From Micromonospora marina (lineage in GTDB: Bacteria; Actinomycetota; Actinomycetes; Mycobacteriales; Micromonosporaceae): DNA of 64,000 bases. The stretch is from positions 1 to 64,000 of the forward strand of contig NZ_FMCV01000023.1 of NCBI RefSeq assembly GCF_900091565.1, given 5' to 3'. Made by a program: the position numbers and the translations under genes. How positions within the stretch are numbered: the first letter of the stretch is position 1; each line of letters opens with the position of its first letter. The notes under the pieces were generated by a model. It was not told the origin of the DNA and made no database searches. It saw nothing but the letters and a program-made list of their open reading frames with translations. Below are positions 44,414-53,063 of this stretch, piece after piece.

Positions 44414-44875
44414 ATGATTCTCACCGACGCCACCGGGTCGTGGGCCGGCACCAGCGGCTTCCGGCTGATGCCCGCCGATCCGCTCGCCGAGTCGACGGCC
44501 GCGCTCACGGTCGCCACCGCGGCCGGCGGGCACCTGACCACCGTGTCGTACTCGTGGGAGCATCCCGACGACGGCCCGCAGGACGGGCTGCTGGTGATCG
44601 CCGCCGGCGAGCGGCAGGGCTCGCTCGTCGCCTGGTGGGGCGACTCGTGGCACCAGCAGCCGACCCCGATGACGCTCACCGGCGCGGCGGGCGGGGCAGC
44701 GGTCGAGCTGACCGCCGAGTACGGCGGCGGCTGGGGGTGGCGGATCGTCCTCGACGCCGCCGACCCGGCCGTCCTGCGGCTGCGGATGGACAACGTGGTC
44801 CCCGCGGACCAGGCCGGGCCCGGCACACCGGCCGGGCCCTACCCGGCGATGGTCACCGACGTGCGCCGGGCCTGA
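44414..44875 (+). CDS. Hypothetical protein, predicted beta-barrel
   Basis: 153 residues, cytoplasmic, alternating hydrophobic strands (HLTTVSYSWEHP, GLLVIAAGE, GSLVAWWGDSWHQQP, MTLTGAAG, VELTAEYGGGWGWRIVLD, LRLRMDNVV), suggesting a lipocalin-like or DUF1579-like ten-strand barrel. The tryptophan-rich WWGDSWHQQP loop may line a pocket. The upstream 165 nt hold no gene. The start follows a -10 box directly. Function unknown. Confidence 0.7.
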   Translation: MILTDATGSWAGTSGFRLMPADPLAESTAALTVATAAGGHLTTVSYSWEHPDDGPQDGLLVIAAGERQGSLVAWWGDSWHQQPTPMTLTGAAGGAAVELTAEYGGGWGWRIVLDAADPAVLRLRMDNVVPADQAGPGTPAGPYPAMVTDVRRA

Positions 44876-44881
44876 GCCCGG

Positions 44882-45745
44882 TCAGGCGTCGAGGATCTCC
44901 CGCAGCCGGCGTGCGAACGCCTCCGGCTGCCCGGCCTGGCCCATCTCCTCGCCGAGGAACCCGCCGTGGTGGCTCGGGAAGACCGCTGGCGGTCCGCCCA
45001 GCAGCTCCGCGGTGGCCACCGACGTCCGCGCGGTGAGCGTCTCGGCCGACTCCTCGCCCACCGCGATCACCACGCGGGTCGGCGCGGCACGTAGCGCGTC
45101 GGCGTCCGGCCGGAAGGCGGTGACCGCCGCGGACCGGTCGGACAGCAGCGGGTCGTCCCGGCTGCCGTCGTCCTCGGCCGGCATCCCGAACGCGGCGGGG
45201 TCCGGCGCGGGCTGGGCGAAGTAGTCGTCGGTGAACTCGCCCCGCCACGAGATCATGGCGATGAACGCCGCCATGCCGGCGCCCCAGCCGTTCTTCTGGT
45301 ACGCCTCCTGGCAGGCGGCTGTCGCCCGGCGGGCCGCCTCGGCGTCGGGGAGCAACGCGACCAGCGGCGGCTCGTGCGCCACGAGCGTGGTCACCACGTC
45401 CGGGTATGCGGCCACCAGGGCCAGGGCCGTCACCGCGCCACCGCTGCTGGCGAACATGTCGACCGGGCCCAGGCCGAGAGCGTCGACGATGTCGCGTACG
45501 TCCCGGGCCTGCACCTCGGGCAGCGAGTCGGTCCGGCCGTCCTTGCGGACGCTGCGGCCGAGCCCGCGTGGGTCGTACGTGATGACTTTGCGGTCCGGGA
45601 AGTACGACGCGAGCGTGGTGAAGCCGTCGGCGCACATCGGCTGGCCGATCATGAACAAGGGGCGGTGCCCGGCCTCGGCCGCGGTGGGAGCGTGGACGTC
45701 GTAGACCAGGTCGACCTCGGGGGTCTGGAGCGTGAGCGTCTTCAT
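44882..45745 (-). CDS. Alpha/beta hydrolase
   Basis: 287-residue alpha/beta hydrolase. PLFMIGQPMCADGF forms the oxyanion region, YDPRGLGRS is the conserved strand-4 turn, the nucleophile elbow is FASSGGAV (Ser in a SSGG context instead of GHSMG), and SHHGGF near the C-terminus supplies histidine. Members with this SSGG elbow are often annotated as esterases or thioesterases. It is convergent with the 44414 gene, 6 nt apart. Substrate unknown. Confidence 0.85.
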   Translation of the reverse strand: MKTLTLQTPEVDLVYDVHAPTAAEAGHRPLFMIGQPMCADGFTTLASYFPDRKVITYDPRGLGRSVRKDGRTDSLPEVQARDVRDIVDALGLGPVDMFASSGGAVTALALVAAYPDVVTTLVAHEPPLVALLPDAEAARRATAACQEAYQKNGWGAGMAAFIAMISWRGEFTDDYFAQPAPDPAAFGMPAEDDGSRDDPLLSDRSAAVTAFRPDADALRAAPTRVVIAVGEESAETLTARTSVATAELLGGPPAVFPSHHGGFLGEEMGQAGQPEAFARRLREILDA

Positions 45746-45875
45746 GCCTCTGTCGACCGGCGCCGGCCGCGAGAATCATCGGTCCGGTGCGAACTCGTGC
45801 CGGGACTGCTGATCCGCCACGGCACACCCGCGAAGAAGCGGGCCGTCAGGGCGTTCACCCGTACGCGCGGGAGCC

Positions 45876-46157
45876 GACCACGGGCTGGACCACGCCCGGA
45901 TGGTCTCGTTCTGCACCGGCGCGTGCGTGCTCGCCGCCGCCGGCAAGGCCGCCGCCGTCGACCTCGCCCGCCAGGCCGCCATGAGCACCCGCAACCTGGT
46001 CCGGCACTTCACCGCCGCGACCGGCGCCACGCCGTCCCAGTGGCTCGCGACGTAGCGCATCCGGCGGGCGCAGGAGCTGCTGGAGAACACCGACGACAGC
46101 ATCGGCACCGTCGGCGTGCCGCCGGACACCTACCGCCGGCCGTTCCGCCGCGACTGA
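45876..46157 (+). pseudogene. GlxA-type AraC-family regulator remnant
   Basis: One frame reads DHGLDHARMVSFCTGACVLAAAG, the nucleophile-elbow-like end of a DJ-1/PfpI-like domain. It then jumps directly to the first AraC HTH (DLARQAAMSTRNLVRHFTAATGATPSQWLAT), hits an in-frame TAG at 46053-46055, and continues RIRRAQELLENTDDSIGTVG, then a second jump to PPDTYRRPFR. Two internal deletions plus an amber codon mark a decayed gene. The sequence from 45746 to 45875 may hold its eroded N-terminal part; nothing else is seen there. Confidence 0.7.
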
Positions 46158-46196
46158 CCGGGTTGCCGGCGCGCCGGCCCGGGTAACCGATCCATC

Positions 46197-46463
46197 ATGG
46201 ATCGGATCAAGGGGTCGAGACAGCGTTTGTGGAACACGTACCCGGAGGCCACGACCGAGCAGTGGACGACGGCCGTCGTCGTGGCCCTGGTTCTCTCGGC
46301 GCCGGCTGGCCTGCTCTGCGTGTGGCTGGCAACGTCGCTGCTGAGCGGAACACACTGGCTGCTCCAGACGCTGGCCTTCGCCGTCGTCGGTCTCGTCATC
46401 GGCGGTGGTGCCCTCGTTCTGCTGTCGAGGCTCGCCGGGAACGGCGGACGCCGGGGGGTCTGA
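46197..46463 (+). CDS. Small two-helix membrane protein
   Basis: 88 residues: short amphipathic N-terminus (KGSRQRLWNTYPEATTEQWTT), two transmembrane helices (AVVVALVLSAPAGLLCVWLAT and LLQTLAFAVVGLVIGGGALVLLS) and a basic C-terminus. It lies between a regulator remnant and the flavin monooxygenase, on the same strand. No family recognised; coding is plausible from codon use and topology. Confidence 0.6.
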   Translation: MDRIKGSRQRLWNTYPEATTEQWTTAVVVALVLSAPAGLLCVWLATSLLSGTHWLLQTLAFAVVGLVIGGGALVLLSRLAGNGGRRGV

Positions 46464-46515
46464 ACGAACAGGCCCCTGCCTGCCCTTCGGGGCCCGGGCG
46501 TCCCGACGCGAGGGC

Positions 46516-46521
46516 TATGAT
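46516..46521 (+). promoter_or_regulatory. -10 box (TATGAT) upstream of the monooxygenase
   Basis: TATGAT lies 53 nt before the GTG at 46575, a good -10 match. I saw no inverted repeat of the kind reported as the rifamycin-associated element near it. Confidence 0.45.
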
Positions 46522-46574
46522 CGGTTCGTGCCGCCCGAGAGGACGGTCGCCTGACACTCCACACGGGGGCGTGT

Positions 46575-48002
46575 GTGTTCGACGTGATCGTGGTCGGCGG
46601 TGGGCCGACCGGCATGATGCTTGCCGGTGAGCTGCGACTTCAGGGCGTCGGCGTGCTCGTGCTGGAGCGGGACGCCGAACCGCCGCCGTACGTGCGGTCG
46701 CTCGGCCTGCACGTCCGCAGCATCGAGGTGATGGACCAGCGCGGGCTGCTGGAACGGTTCCTGGAACACGGCGGCACACACCCGATCCGGGGCTTCTTCG
46801 CCGGCATCGACAAGCCCGCGCCCGCCGACCTGGACACCGCCCACCCGTACGTCCTCGGCATCCCGCAGACGCTCACCGACCGGCTGCTCGCCGACCACGC
46901 CGCCGAGGTCGGGGCCGAGATCCGGCGCGGCCGTGCGGTTGTGGGCCTGGAGCAGGACGACGAGGGCGTGACGGTCCACCTCGACGACGAGGGCACCCAG
47001 CCGTTGCGGGCGCGGTTCGCCGTCGGCTGCGACGGCGGGCGCAGCACCGTCCGCAAGCTGCTCGGCGTCGGATTCCCCGGCGAGCCATCGACAGTCGACA
47101 CGCTGCTGGGCGAGATGGAGGTGACCGCCTCCCCGGACGAGATCGCCGCGATCATGACCGAGGTACGCCGCACCGAGAAGCGGTTCGGGCTCGGGCCGAC
47201 CGGCAGGCCCGGCGTGTTCCGGGTGGTCGTACCGGCGGCCGACGTGACTTCGGTGCCGCCGACGCTCGACGACTTCAAAAGGCAACTGACCGCGTACGCG
47301 GGCACCGACTTCGGCGCTCACTCCCCCCGCTGGCTGTCCCGGTTCGGCGACGCGACCCGCCTGGCCGAGCGCTACCGGGTCGGACGGGTGTTCCTGGCCG
47401 GCGACGCCGCGCACGTCCACCCGCCGCTGGGCGGGCAGGGGCTCAACCTGGGCATCCAGGACGCGTTCAACCTGGGCTGGAAGCTGGCGGCGACGGTGAA
47501 CGCGTGGGCGCCGGACGGCCTGCTGGACACCTACGAGTCCGAGCGGCGTCCGGTCGCCGCCGACGTGCTGACGAACACTCGCGCGCAGATGTTGCTGACC
47601 ACCAACGAACCCGGACCGCACGCCGTGCGTGAGGTGCTGACGCAGCTGATGGACTTCGACGAGGTCAACCGCTTCCTGATCGAGAAGGTCACGGCGATCG
47701 GCGTCCGATACGACCTCGGCGAGGGACACGCCCTGCTCGGGCGGCGGCTGCGCGACGTACCGCTGCGGGAGGGGCGCCTGTACGAGCTGATGCGTACCGG
47801 CAGTGGGGTGTTGCTGGACGGGACCGGGAAGCTGTCGGTGGACGGCTGGGCCGACCGGGTCCAGCTCGTCGCCGGCACTGCCGACGAGCTGGACGTGCCG
47901 GCGGTGCTGTTGCGGCCGGACGGGCACGTGGCCTGGGTGGGTGCGGATCAGCAGACGCTGGAAGCCGCGCTGACCAGGTGGTTCAGTAGCGCGACGACGT
48001 GA
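46575..48002 (+). CDS. rox: FAD-dependent monooxygenase, rifampicin monooxygenase (Rox)-like
   Basis: 475-residue group A flavin hydroxylase. The FAD-binding GGGPTGMMLAGELRL (residues ~8-22), the DG motif VGCDGGRSTVRKLLG and the second FAD motif VFLAGDAAHVHPPLGGQGLNLGIQDAFNLGWKL are intact. SRSxGLH-type RSLGLHVRSIEVMDQRGLLERFLEHG, the FFAGIDKPAPADLDTAHPYVL stretch, the 475-residue length and the C-terminal thioredoxin-like DVPAVLLRPDGHVAWVG closely match my recollection of Rox enzymes that oxidise rifamycins. Other aromatic substrates cannot be excluded. GGGGG precedes the GTG. Confidence 0.75.
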   Translation: MFDVIVVGGGPTGMMLAGELRLQGVGVLVLERDAEPPPYVRSLGLHVRSIEVMDQRGLLERFLEHGGTHPIRGFFAGIDKPAPADLDTAHPYVLGIPQTLTDRLLADHAAEVGAEIRRGRAVVGLEQDDEGVTVHLDDEGTQPLRARFAVGCDGGRSTVRKLLGVGFPGEPSTVDTLLGEMEVTASPDEIAAIMTEVRRTEKRFGLGPTGRPGVFRVVVPAADVTSVPPTLDDFKRQLTAYAGTDFGAHSPRWLSRFGDATRLAERYRVGRVFLAGDAAHVHPPLGGQGLNLGIQDAFNLGWKLAATVNAWAPDGLLDTYESERRPVAADVLTNTRAQMLLTTNEPGPHAVREVLTQLMDFDEVNRFLIEKVTAIGVRYDLGEGHALLGRRLRDVPLREGRLYELMRTGSGVLLDGTGKLSVDGWADRVQLVAGTADELDVPAVLLRPDGHVAWVGADQQTLEAALTRWFSSATT

Positions 48003-48258
48003 GCTGCCGCCGATCGCCCGAGGGTGTTCAGGATCCGGCCGTCTGGAAGCTGCGGAGCGCGGCTCCGGCGAGCCGAGTCGCGGCCCGGTACCACCGCGAA
48101 ACGGTGGCTGCCGCCGTCCTGGCCCGGTGACGCGACGGTGGGGCACCGGCCGATGAACGTCCGCAGTTCCGCCGTCGCACCTCGGGCCGTCGTCGGCGTA
48201 CGTCCTGAGCACTTCGCTTGCCACCCACGGGTAACCGGAGCTTTCGGCGGAGCTGACG

Positions 48259-48444
48259 GTGGCGGCGGCCATCGCCGTCCGGTTCGTCGCCGAGACACCG
48301 CAGCGGACCCGGGCCGAGTTGGAGCACCGCAACCTGGACCGGCACGGTCCGGACGGGGGGTCGGTTCGTGACGGTGTCGGCCACGACGAGGGCTGGCCGC
48401 TTTACCTGGACCGCTACGCCGGCCGGTTCACCGAGGCGGGATAT
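48259..48444 (+). pseudogene. SRPBCC-family (AHSA1-like) C-terminal remnant
   Basis: The frame reads AVRFVAETPQRTRAELEHRNLDRHGPDGGSVRDGVGHDEGWPLYLDRY, the C-terminal third of SRPBCC proteins (typical pattern T.VELEHR.LERHG.GWE..R.GV....GW...L). No N-terminal part precedes it. The 606-nt stretch 48003-48608 has no intact gene: this remnant, degenerate coding-like sequence before it, and the promoter region of the proteasome-like gene. Confidence 0.6.
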
Positions 48445-48608
48445 TGCGGAGGTTGCGGCGGCCCTCAGCGTCTCTCGATCGAGTCAGAGGTTGACCGCGC
48501 ACGACGTCCTCATCCGGGCAGTGAGCGGGCCGACACCTGCCGGGGTGTAGGCGGGCGGGGTGCCGGGTACCTCGCCCGTTACCCCTTACCCCTGCGCAGG
48601 AGGACCCC

Positions 48609-49304
48609 ATGACCGTCGTACTCGCCGTTGTCTGCAGCGACGGGGTGGTGATCGGCGCGGACTCCCAGATCACCGAGAGCGACCGTGGCCTGAGCTTTCC
48701 CGCCCAGAAGCTGCACCCGCTGGGCGACTGCGCGGCCTGGGGCGGCAGCGGCGCGCGAGGCGTACTCAACGACCTGCGCCCTCTCCTCCAGGACTCGGCC
48801 ACCGCCATCCTCGAAGCACCCGACATCGGCGACGAGTTGCAGGAGCGCGTCCTGCCCATCTTCAAGAAGCACTACAAGAACTACATCCCCGACGTACCGG
48901 GCGAGGGCAGCGGCGGCGGGGTGTCGGCGTACCTGCTCGCGGCCGGCTTCAGCCAGGGGAACCCGTGGATCGTGGAGATCAACCCCAACGGGCTCATCGG
49001 CCGCTATGAGGACGTTGGCTTCCACGCCATCGGCTCCGGCGCGCCCATGGCCCAGCAGGCCGGCGCACTGCTGTCCCACTTCCGGATGACGACGCGCCCC
49101 GTCGAGTACGGCGTGGTGGGCGTGGTACGGGTGCTGGAGGCCCTGGAGAAGACCTCGCCGTCGGTCGGCGGCCCGTTCAGCGTCGCGTGCATCCGCGAGG
49201 AGGGCGCCCACCACCTCGACGAGAAGGAGATCACCAAGGCGATGAAGGACGCCCAGCGCTGGTGCGACCTCGAACAGGAAGCGCTCGACCGGCTGTTCGA
49301 CTGA
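48609..49304 (+). CDS. Proteasome beta-subunit-like Ntn hydrolase
   Basis: 231 residues. After removal of Met1 the protein would start with Thr (MTVVLAVVCSDGVVIGADSQIT). Counting from that Thr as 1, Asp falls at 17 (GADSQ) and Lys at 33 (PAQKL), the canonical T1/D17/K33 set of proteasome beta subunits and HslV-like enzymes. There is no propeptide. Later strands (GGGVSAYLLAAGFS, WIVEINPNG, FHAIGSGAPMAQQAGALL) fit the fold. No alpha subunit, ATPase or pup gene is nearby. AGGAGG precedes the ATG. It may act as a self-compartmentalised peptidase; substrate unknown. Confidence 0.75.
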   Translation: MTVVLAVVCSDGVVIGADSQITESDRGLSFPAQKLHPLGDCAAWGGSGARGVLNDLRPLLQDSATAILEAPDIGDELQERVLPIFKKHYKNYIPDVPGEGSGGGVSAYLLAAGFSQGNPWIVEINPNGLIGRYEDVGFHAIGSGAPMAQQAGALLSHFRMTTRPVEYGVVGVVRVLEALEKTSPSVGGPFSVACIREEGAHHLDEKEITKAMKDAQRWCDLEQEALDRLFD

Positions 49305-49317
49305 CGCCAGCAGCGGA

Positions 49318-49713
49318 TTGATTGGCCCGGCCCACACCGACACCGCCAGCGGCGCCGCAACCGCCGACGACCGTCAAGACAGCCTTGACACCAGACCGAA
49401 CGCTTACGCCGGGCTGCGGCGTTGGGCGCACATGCTCGGCTTCGGCGGCCATTTCCTCACCAAAGCCCGCCGCTACTCAGTCACCTTCGGCCTGCTCCGC
49501 GACACCCGCGCCACCTACCGCCGCACCGAAGACGACGATCCCGCCGACACCGTCACCGTCGGCACCCTCACCTACATCGGGGCCGGCTGGCTCACCGACG
49601 GAGACGCACTCCTGGCCAACACCGCCGCCAGGCAGCGACGAGCAAGCAGACGGATCGGCCGCGAAGAACTCGCCCACAAAGCCTGGCTCACCGGGCCGCC
49701 GCACGAGCCATGA
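49318..49713 (+). pseudogene. RepSA-type replication initiator, C-terminal fragment of an integrative element
   Basis: 131 codons ending in TGA. LRRWAHMLGFGGHFLTKARRYSVTFGLLRDTRATYRR and LTYIGAGWLTDGDALLANTAA are typical of the C-terminus of RepSA-like initiators of actinomycete integrative and conjugative elements (pSAM2 group). The N-terminal catalytic two-thirds is missing, cut at the end of the proteasome-like gene. Its stop overlaps the expected xis start (ATGA), the usual repSA-xis arrangement. Confidence 0.7.
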
Positions 49714-49900
49714 CCTCACCCCGCGCTGGTACTCACCCGCCGAGGTCGCCGTCCTACTCGGCTTCGGCATCTCCAAGGTCAAGATGAAGATCGCCACCGG
49801 CGAGCTGCGCTCCATCAAGGACGGCAAGTACCGCCGCATCCTCCCCGAATGGGTCGACGACTACATCCGCGAACAGGTCGAACGCCAGGAGGCCGCCTGA
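49710..49900 (+). pseudogene. xis: Excisionase (xis) with start-proximal frameshift
   Basis: The body reads PRWYSPAEVAVLLGFGISKVKMKIATGELRSIKDGKYRRILPEWVDDYIREQVE, an AlpA/excisionase-type HTH protein of 60-70 residues. The natural ATG at 49710 (overlapping the RepSA stop) is one nucleotide out of frame with this body, and no other start codon lies in frame close by, so one base appears to have been lost between 49713 and 49727. The recognition helix itself is intact. Confidence 0.65.
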
Positions 49901-51126
49901 TGCCCGGACGCGCCCGAGCCAACGGCGAAGGCTCCATCTTCCCGTACCGCAACGGCTTCGCCGCCTACGTCTGGGTCACCAAACCGGACGGCAAACGCAC
50001 CCGCAAGTACATCTACGGCAGGACCCGCGAGGCCGTCCACGACAAGTAGATCAAACTGCACCAGCAGGCGAAGGCTGGGCCGGTCGTCACCCGCCTGCCC
50101 ACCCTCGCCGGCTACCTCGACTCGTGGCTCCGTGACGTCGTCGAGCCGAACCTGGCCCCCGCCACGGCGGCCAACTACGACATGTTCGTCCGCCTCTACA
50201 TCGCCCCAGAGCTGGGTTCCCGACGGGTGGACAAGCTGACCGTGCGGGACGTGCAGACCTGGCTCAACCAGCTCCGGTCCGCCTGTCAGTGCTGCCTACA
50301 GGGCAAGGACGCCGCCCGGCCGGAGGGCAAGCGGAAGTGCTGTGCCGTTGGCCGCTGCTGTCAACGGGCCGTGTCCGAACGCACCGCCCGCGATGCCTGG
50401 ACAACCCTGCGCGCCGCGCTGAACAACGCAGTCCGCGACGAGCTGCTGACCCGCAACCCAGCGGCGTTGCTCCGGGGCGCCAAGCCTCGCCCGCACAAGG
50501 CCAGGCCGTGGTCCGTCGACGAGGTTCGCCAATTCCTGGAGTCGGCCCGTGCTGACGGCGACCCGCTCTACGCCGCGTACGTGCTGATCCTGGTCCTCGG
50601 GCTGCGCCGGGGTGAAGTTCTGGGCCTGCGGTGGGAGGACGTTGACCTGACCGTCAACGAGTTGTCGGTGGCCTACCAGCTCCAGCGCATCCGCCGGCAG
50701 CTCCTGCATCGGGAGACCAAGACCGAGTCGTCGGAGGCGACCCTGCCTCTGCCGGCCACCTGCGCCACTGCCCTGCGCTCCCGTGGGGAAGATCAAAAGC
50801 GGCATCAGAAACACGCCGGCCGGGCCTGGCAGGACAACGGCCTGGTCTTCACCACCCGGCTCGGTACGCCGATCGAGCCGAGGAACTTCCATCGGGAGTT
50901 CAAGACCCGCTGCCGCAAGGCCGGCGTACGGGAGATCTCGGTGCACACCACCCGACGGACCTGCGCTTCCCTGCTGGTGGCGCTCGACGTCCACCCCCGG
51001 GTGACCATGCAGATCCTGCGTCACAGCCAGATCGCCGTGACCATGTACATCTACAGCGAAGCCACCTCGGAGGCGACCCAAGCCGCCTTGAAGCGACTTG
51101 GTGGGCGGCTCGATCCCTGTCCGTAG
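49901..51126 (+). pseudogene. int: Tyrosine-recombinase integrase interrupted by an amber codon
   Basis: The N-terminal part (NGEGSIFPYRNGFAAYVWVTKPDGKRTRKY) reads into HDK, then TAG at 50047-50049, then IKLHQQAKAG, where homologues have a tryptophan, so a TGG-to-TAG change is likely. Downstream the frame is open to the end: SAM-like DNA-binding domain, a Cys-rich insertion (CQCCLQGKD...CCAVGRCCQ) typical of this element group, and catalytic Arg (LGLRRGE), His-x-x-Arg (HTTRRT), His (LRHSQ) and Tyr (YIYSEA). A product could start at ATG 50182 but would lack the arm-binding domain. Confidence 0.8.
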
Positions 51127-51951
51127 TCAGCCGACCGAAGCCAGCAAATCCTCAGCCAAAGCAGAAGCGGCGGCCGAAACGACGGGGGGATCTCCGATAC
51201 CTTCCTCAGCCCTTCCCGCCATTACCGATCCGAGGGCATCGGGGCCTGCCGCGAATAGGTTCGCAACAAATCCCATGGCTTGGTCAGTAACTTGTCCAGC
51301 TAGATCATCAGCCCGCAGCTCCCGTAGCTTGGCAGCAAGCTGCTCGGTTGGCACGGCTACGAGCAGACGATAGATGTCGTGCGCGTCCTTGTCCACAAGG
51401 CGCCTGGGCGTTTCCTGCCGCTCGCCGATCTTGTGCAACTTGGCCACGAGCAAAGCGGCAGGGCCTGCAACATTGGCCGTATAGACCCGGTTGTCCCCCG
51501 GAGCGAGCGCATGTATTTCAACCGCATCATGGTCGACGACCGCGGCCTCCAATCCGACCGCTCTCCTCGCAGCACTTTTGGAGTGAGGTGGGATATTCGC
51601 TGCGCGGCGACTTGATCCACCAGCAAGCGCTTCCGGAACCATCAGGTCAACGGGAATGCCTTTGGGATTCAGCCACGCTCCAGGCTGGTGCGCTTGAACA
51701 TCGAGATGAAAGCCGGCAGCGCGCATGGCCTCCTCCAGCAACGGCTCCTGCGGGAGCGCACGTGCGTCGAGCGCAAGGTCACAATCCTTGGTCGCCTCCG
51801 CTAAGGCGATGGGCGCGGCCCCCGTGTGCAGATATATGGCTTGCGCTCCCACTACGACCACAGCGTCGGCATGCTCGCGGAGGGCTTCCAGTGCATCCAG
51901 TAACGCGCTACGTGCGGCTACCAGTAGGTCAGCGTCGCCAAGCCCGCTCAT
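51127..51951 (-). CDS. AbiEii/MenT-like nucleotidyltransferase (toxin of a type IV-like pair)
   Basis: 274 residues. The nucleotidyltransferase signature is visible: VVVVGAQAIYLHTG (G-x-x-A loop) followed by ATKDCDLALDA (D-x-D metal ligands) near residue 60. Members of this group (AbiEii, mycobacterial MenT) transfer nucleotides to tRNA acceptor ends or other targets. ATG 51951 has GGAG 6 nt upstream; the longer TTG start is less likely. It overlaps the upstream regulator by 23 nt and abuts the integrase end. Base composition is visibly less GC-rich than the neighbours, indicating transfer. Confidence 0.78.
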   Translation of the reverse strand: MSGLGDADLLVAARSALLDALEALREHADAVVVVGAQAIYLHTGAAPIALAEATKDCDLALDARALPQEPLLEEAMRAAGFHLDVQAHQPGAWLNPKGIPVDLMVPEALAGGSSRRAANIPPHSKSAARRAVGLEAAVVDHDAVEIHALAPGDNRVYTANVAGPAALLVAKLHKIGERQETPRRLVDKDAHDIYRLLVAVPTEQLAAKLRELRADDLAGQVTDQAMGFVANLFAAGPDALGSVMAGRAEEGIGDPPVVSAAASALAEDLLASVG

Positions 51952-53026
51952 GCTTCTCCATCCAATCAAGGAGTTCTTGTCCCTCAGCAGGAGTCCGCCC
52001 AGGACCTGTTAGTAGATCGACAGCAGCTTGGCTCGGAGCCACATAAAGTAGACCGTCATCCTGCACCAGTCGATCGAATACGACGTCATATTTTCCTTGA
52101 GCGACAAGTACGTTTGCGCCGGTATCAACGGCGCGCAGCCTGAGCTTTTCGGCGGCTTGGTCTACGTCGTCTACATAAACCATCGCTAGTTTGGCAGGAG
52201 CATACGGCGCTAAGCGATGGGCCGCCAGAGAACCAGTCAATGCGTAGCGCAATCCTTGGGCTCCCCGCAGGCTTTCCTGCAACGCCGGCAGACCTCGCGG
52301 ACTCAAGTAAGAGTTGACAGTGTTGCTGCGCTGAAAACCGTAATCCTCGCTCCATCGCTCTAGGATTCGACGCCACTCGACGTCCACTATCGGGCCGCGT
52401 CGATCACGTCTAACAAGCGCTTCACGCTCAAGGAACTCAACCACTCGGTACGTCGCACCTGTCGACGCCCCAGACAGGCGTATCAAGTCCGGAACGGTCA
52501 TGGGCTCAGCGATATCGACCAAGGCACGCACAACACGGGCTGCTGGAGACCCCTGCAATGTTCCGCGCGGCCTGCCTGGCCCCCGCCAGGGATCTCGATC
52601 AGCGCCCCTGTCACGCAGGTACATCGCTGGACGTTCAAGCAAGATGTGCATGTTCCCAGTAGCGTCAACGTAGGAAACCCTGCGTTCTTCTAGCCATGCG
52701 CGAGCGGAAGACCCGATGTATCGCGCGGCGAGCATAGGCGCCGGACGATCGACGTGAGGAAGGCTGTAGGAGCGAAGTTGGTCAAGGGCCGCAGCAAGAT
52801 CACTCGTGACGACTGAGCGCTTTGCCTCAATGAAGAAGACCGCTTGCGTCCCATCAGGAGCGGTTAACTCGGCTACACCGTCGATCCGGCGGTCCACCTC
52901 CTGGCCAGCAAGGCGGATCGACCACCCAGGCGGCAGGCGATCCTCCACGAGTGCCAGGGCGCGGCGGAGGACATCGGCCTCGCGCTCCGGCGGCGCATCA
53001 AGGGAAGCTTTGCGTGAGGATCGCAC
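51929..53026 (-). CDS. AbiEi/MenA-like regulator with N-terminal PD-(D/E)XK-like domain (antitoxin)
   Basis: 365 residues. Residues ~15-140 resemble a PD-(D/E)XK fold (VDRRIDGVAEL...VFFIEAKRS: Asp, Glu-x-Lys), followed by SYVDATGNMHILLERP. A winged helix follows (VRALVDIAEPMTVPDLIRLSGASTGATYRVVEFLEREALV, ~172-212), then an AbiEi-like C-terminal domain (LRYALTGSLAAHRLAPYAPAKLAMVYVDD). It precedes and overlaps the nucleotidyltransferase gene, as expected for antitoxin-toxin order. GTG 53026; a 17-bp palindrome upstream may be its own operator. Whether the nuclease-like domain is active is unknown. Confidence 0.75.
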   Translation of the reverse strand: MRSSRKASLDAPPEREADVLRRALALVEDRLPPGWSIRLAGQEVDRRIDGVAELTAPDGTQAVFFIEAKRSVVTSDLAAALDQLRSYSLPHVDRPAPMLAARYIGSSARAWLEERRVSYVDATGNMHILLERPAMYLRDRGADRDPWRGPGRPRGTLQGSPAARVVRALVDIAEPMTVPDLIRLSGASTGATYRVVEFLEREALVRRDRRGPIVDVEWRRILERWSEDYGFQRSNTVNSYLSPRGLPALQESLRGAQGLRYALTGSLAAHRLAPYAPAKLAMVYVDDVDQAAEKLRLRAVDTGANVLVAQGKYDVVFDRLVQDDGLLYVAPSQAAVDLLTGPGRTPAEGQELLDWMEKHERAWRR

Positions 53027-53063
53027 GCCTCACCCCCATCGCTGGGTTCGGGTAATTAGCTAG

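Noticed and set aside
48003..48258. A gene on either strand between the monooxygenase and the SRPBCC remnant
   Set aside because: Frames are open because of GC bias but none has a start with ribosome-binding site or a recognisable domain; treated as degenerate sequence.
46515..48332. 605-codon minus frame opposite the monooxygenase
   Set aside because: FAD motifs are on the + strand; the minus frame has no recognisable domain.
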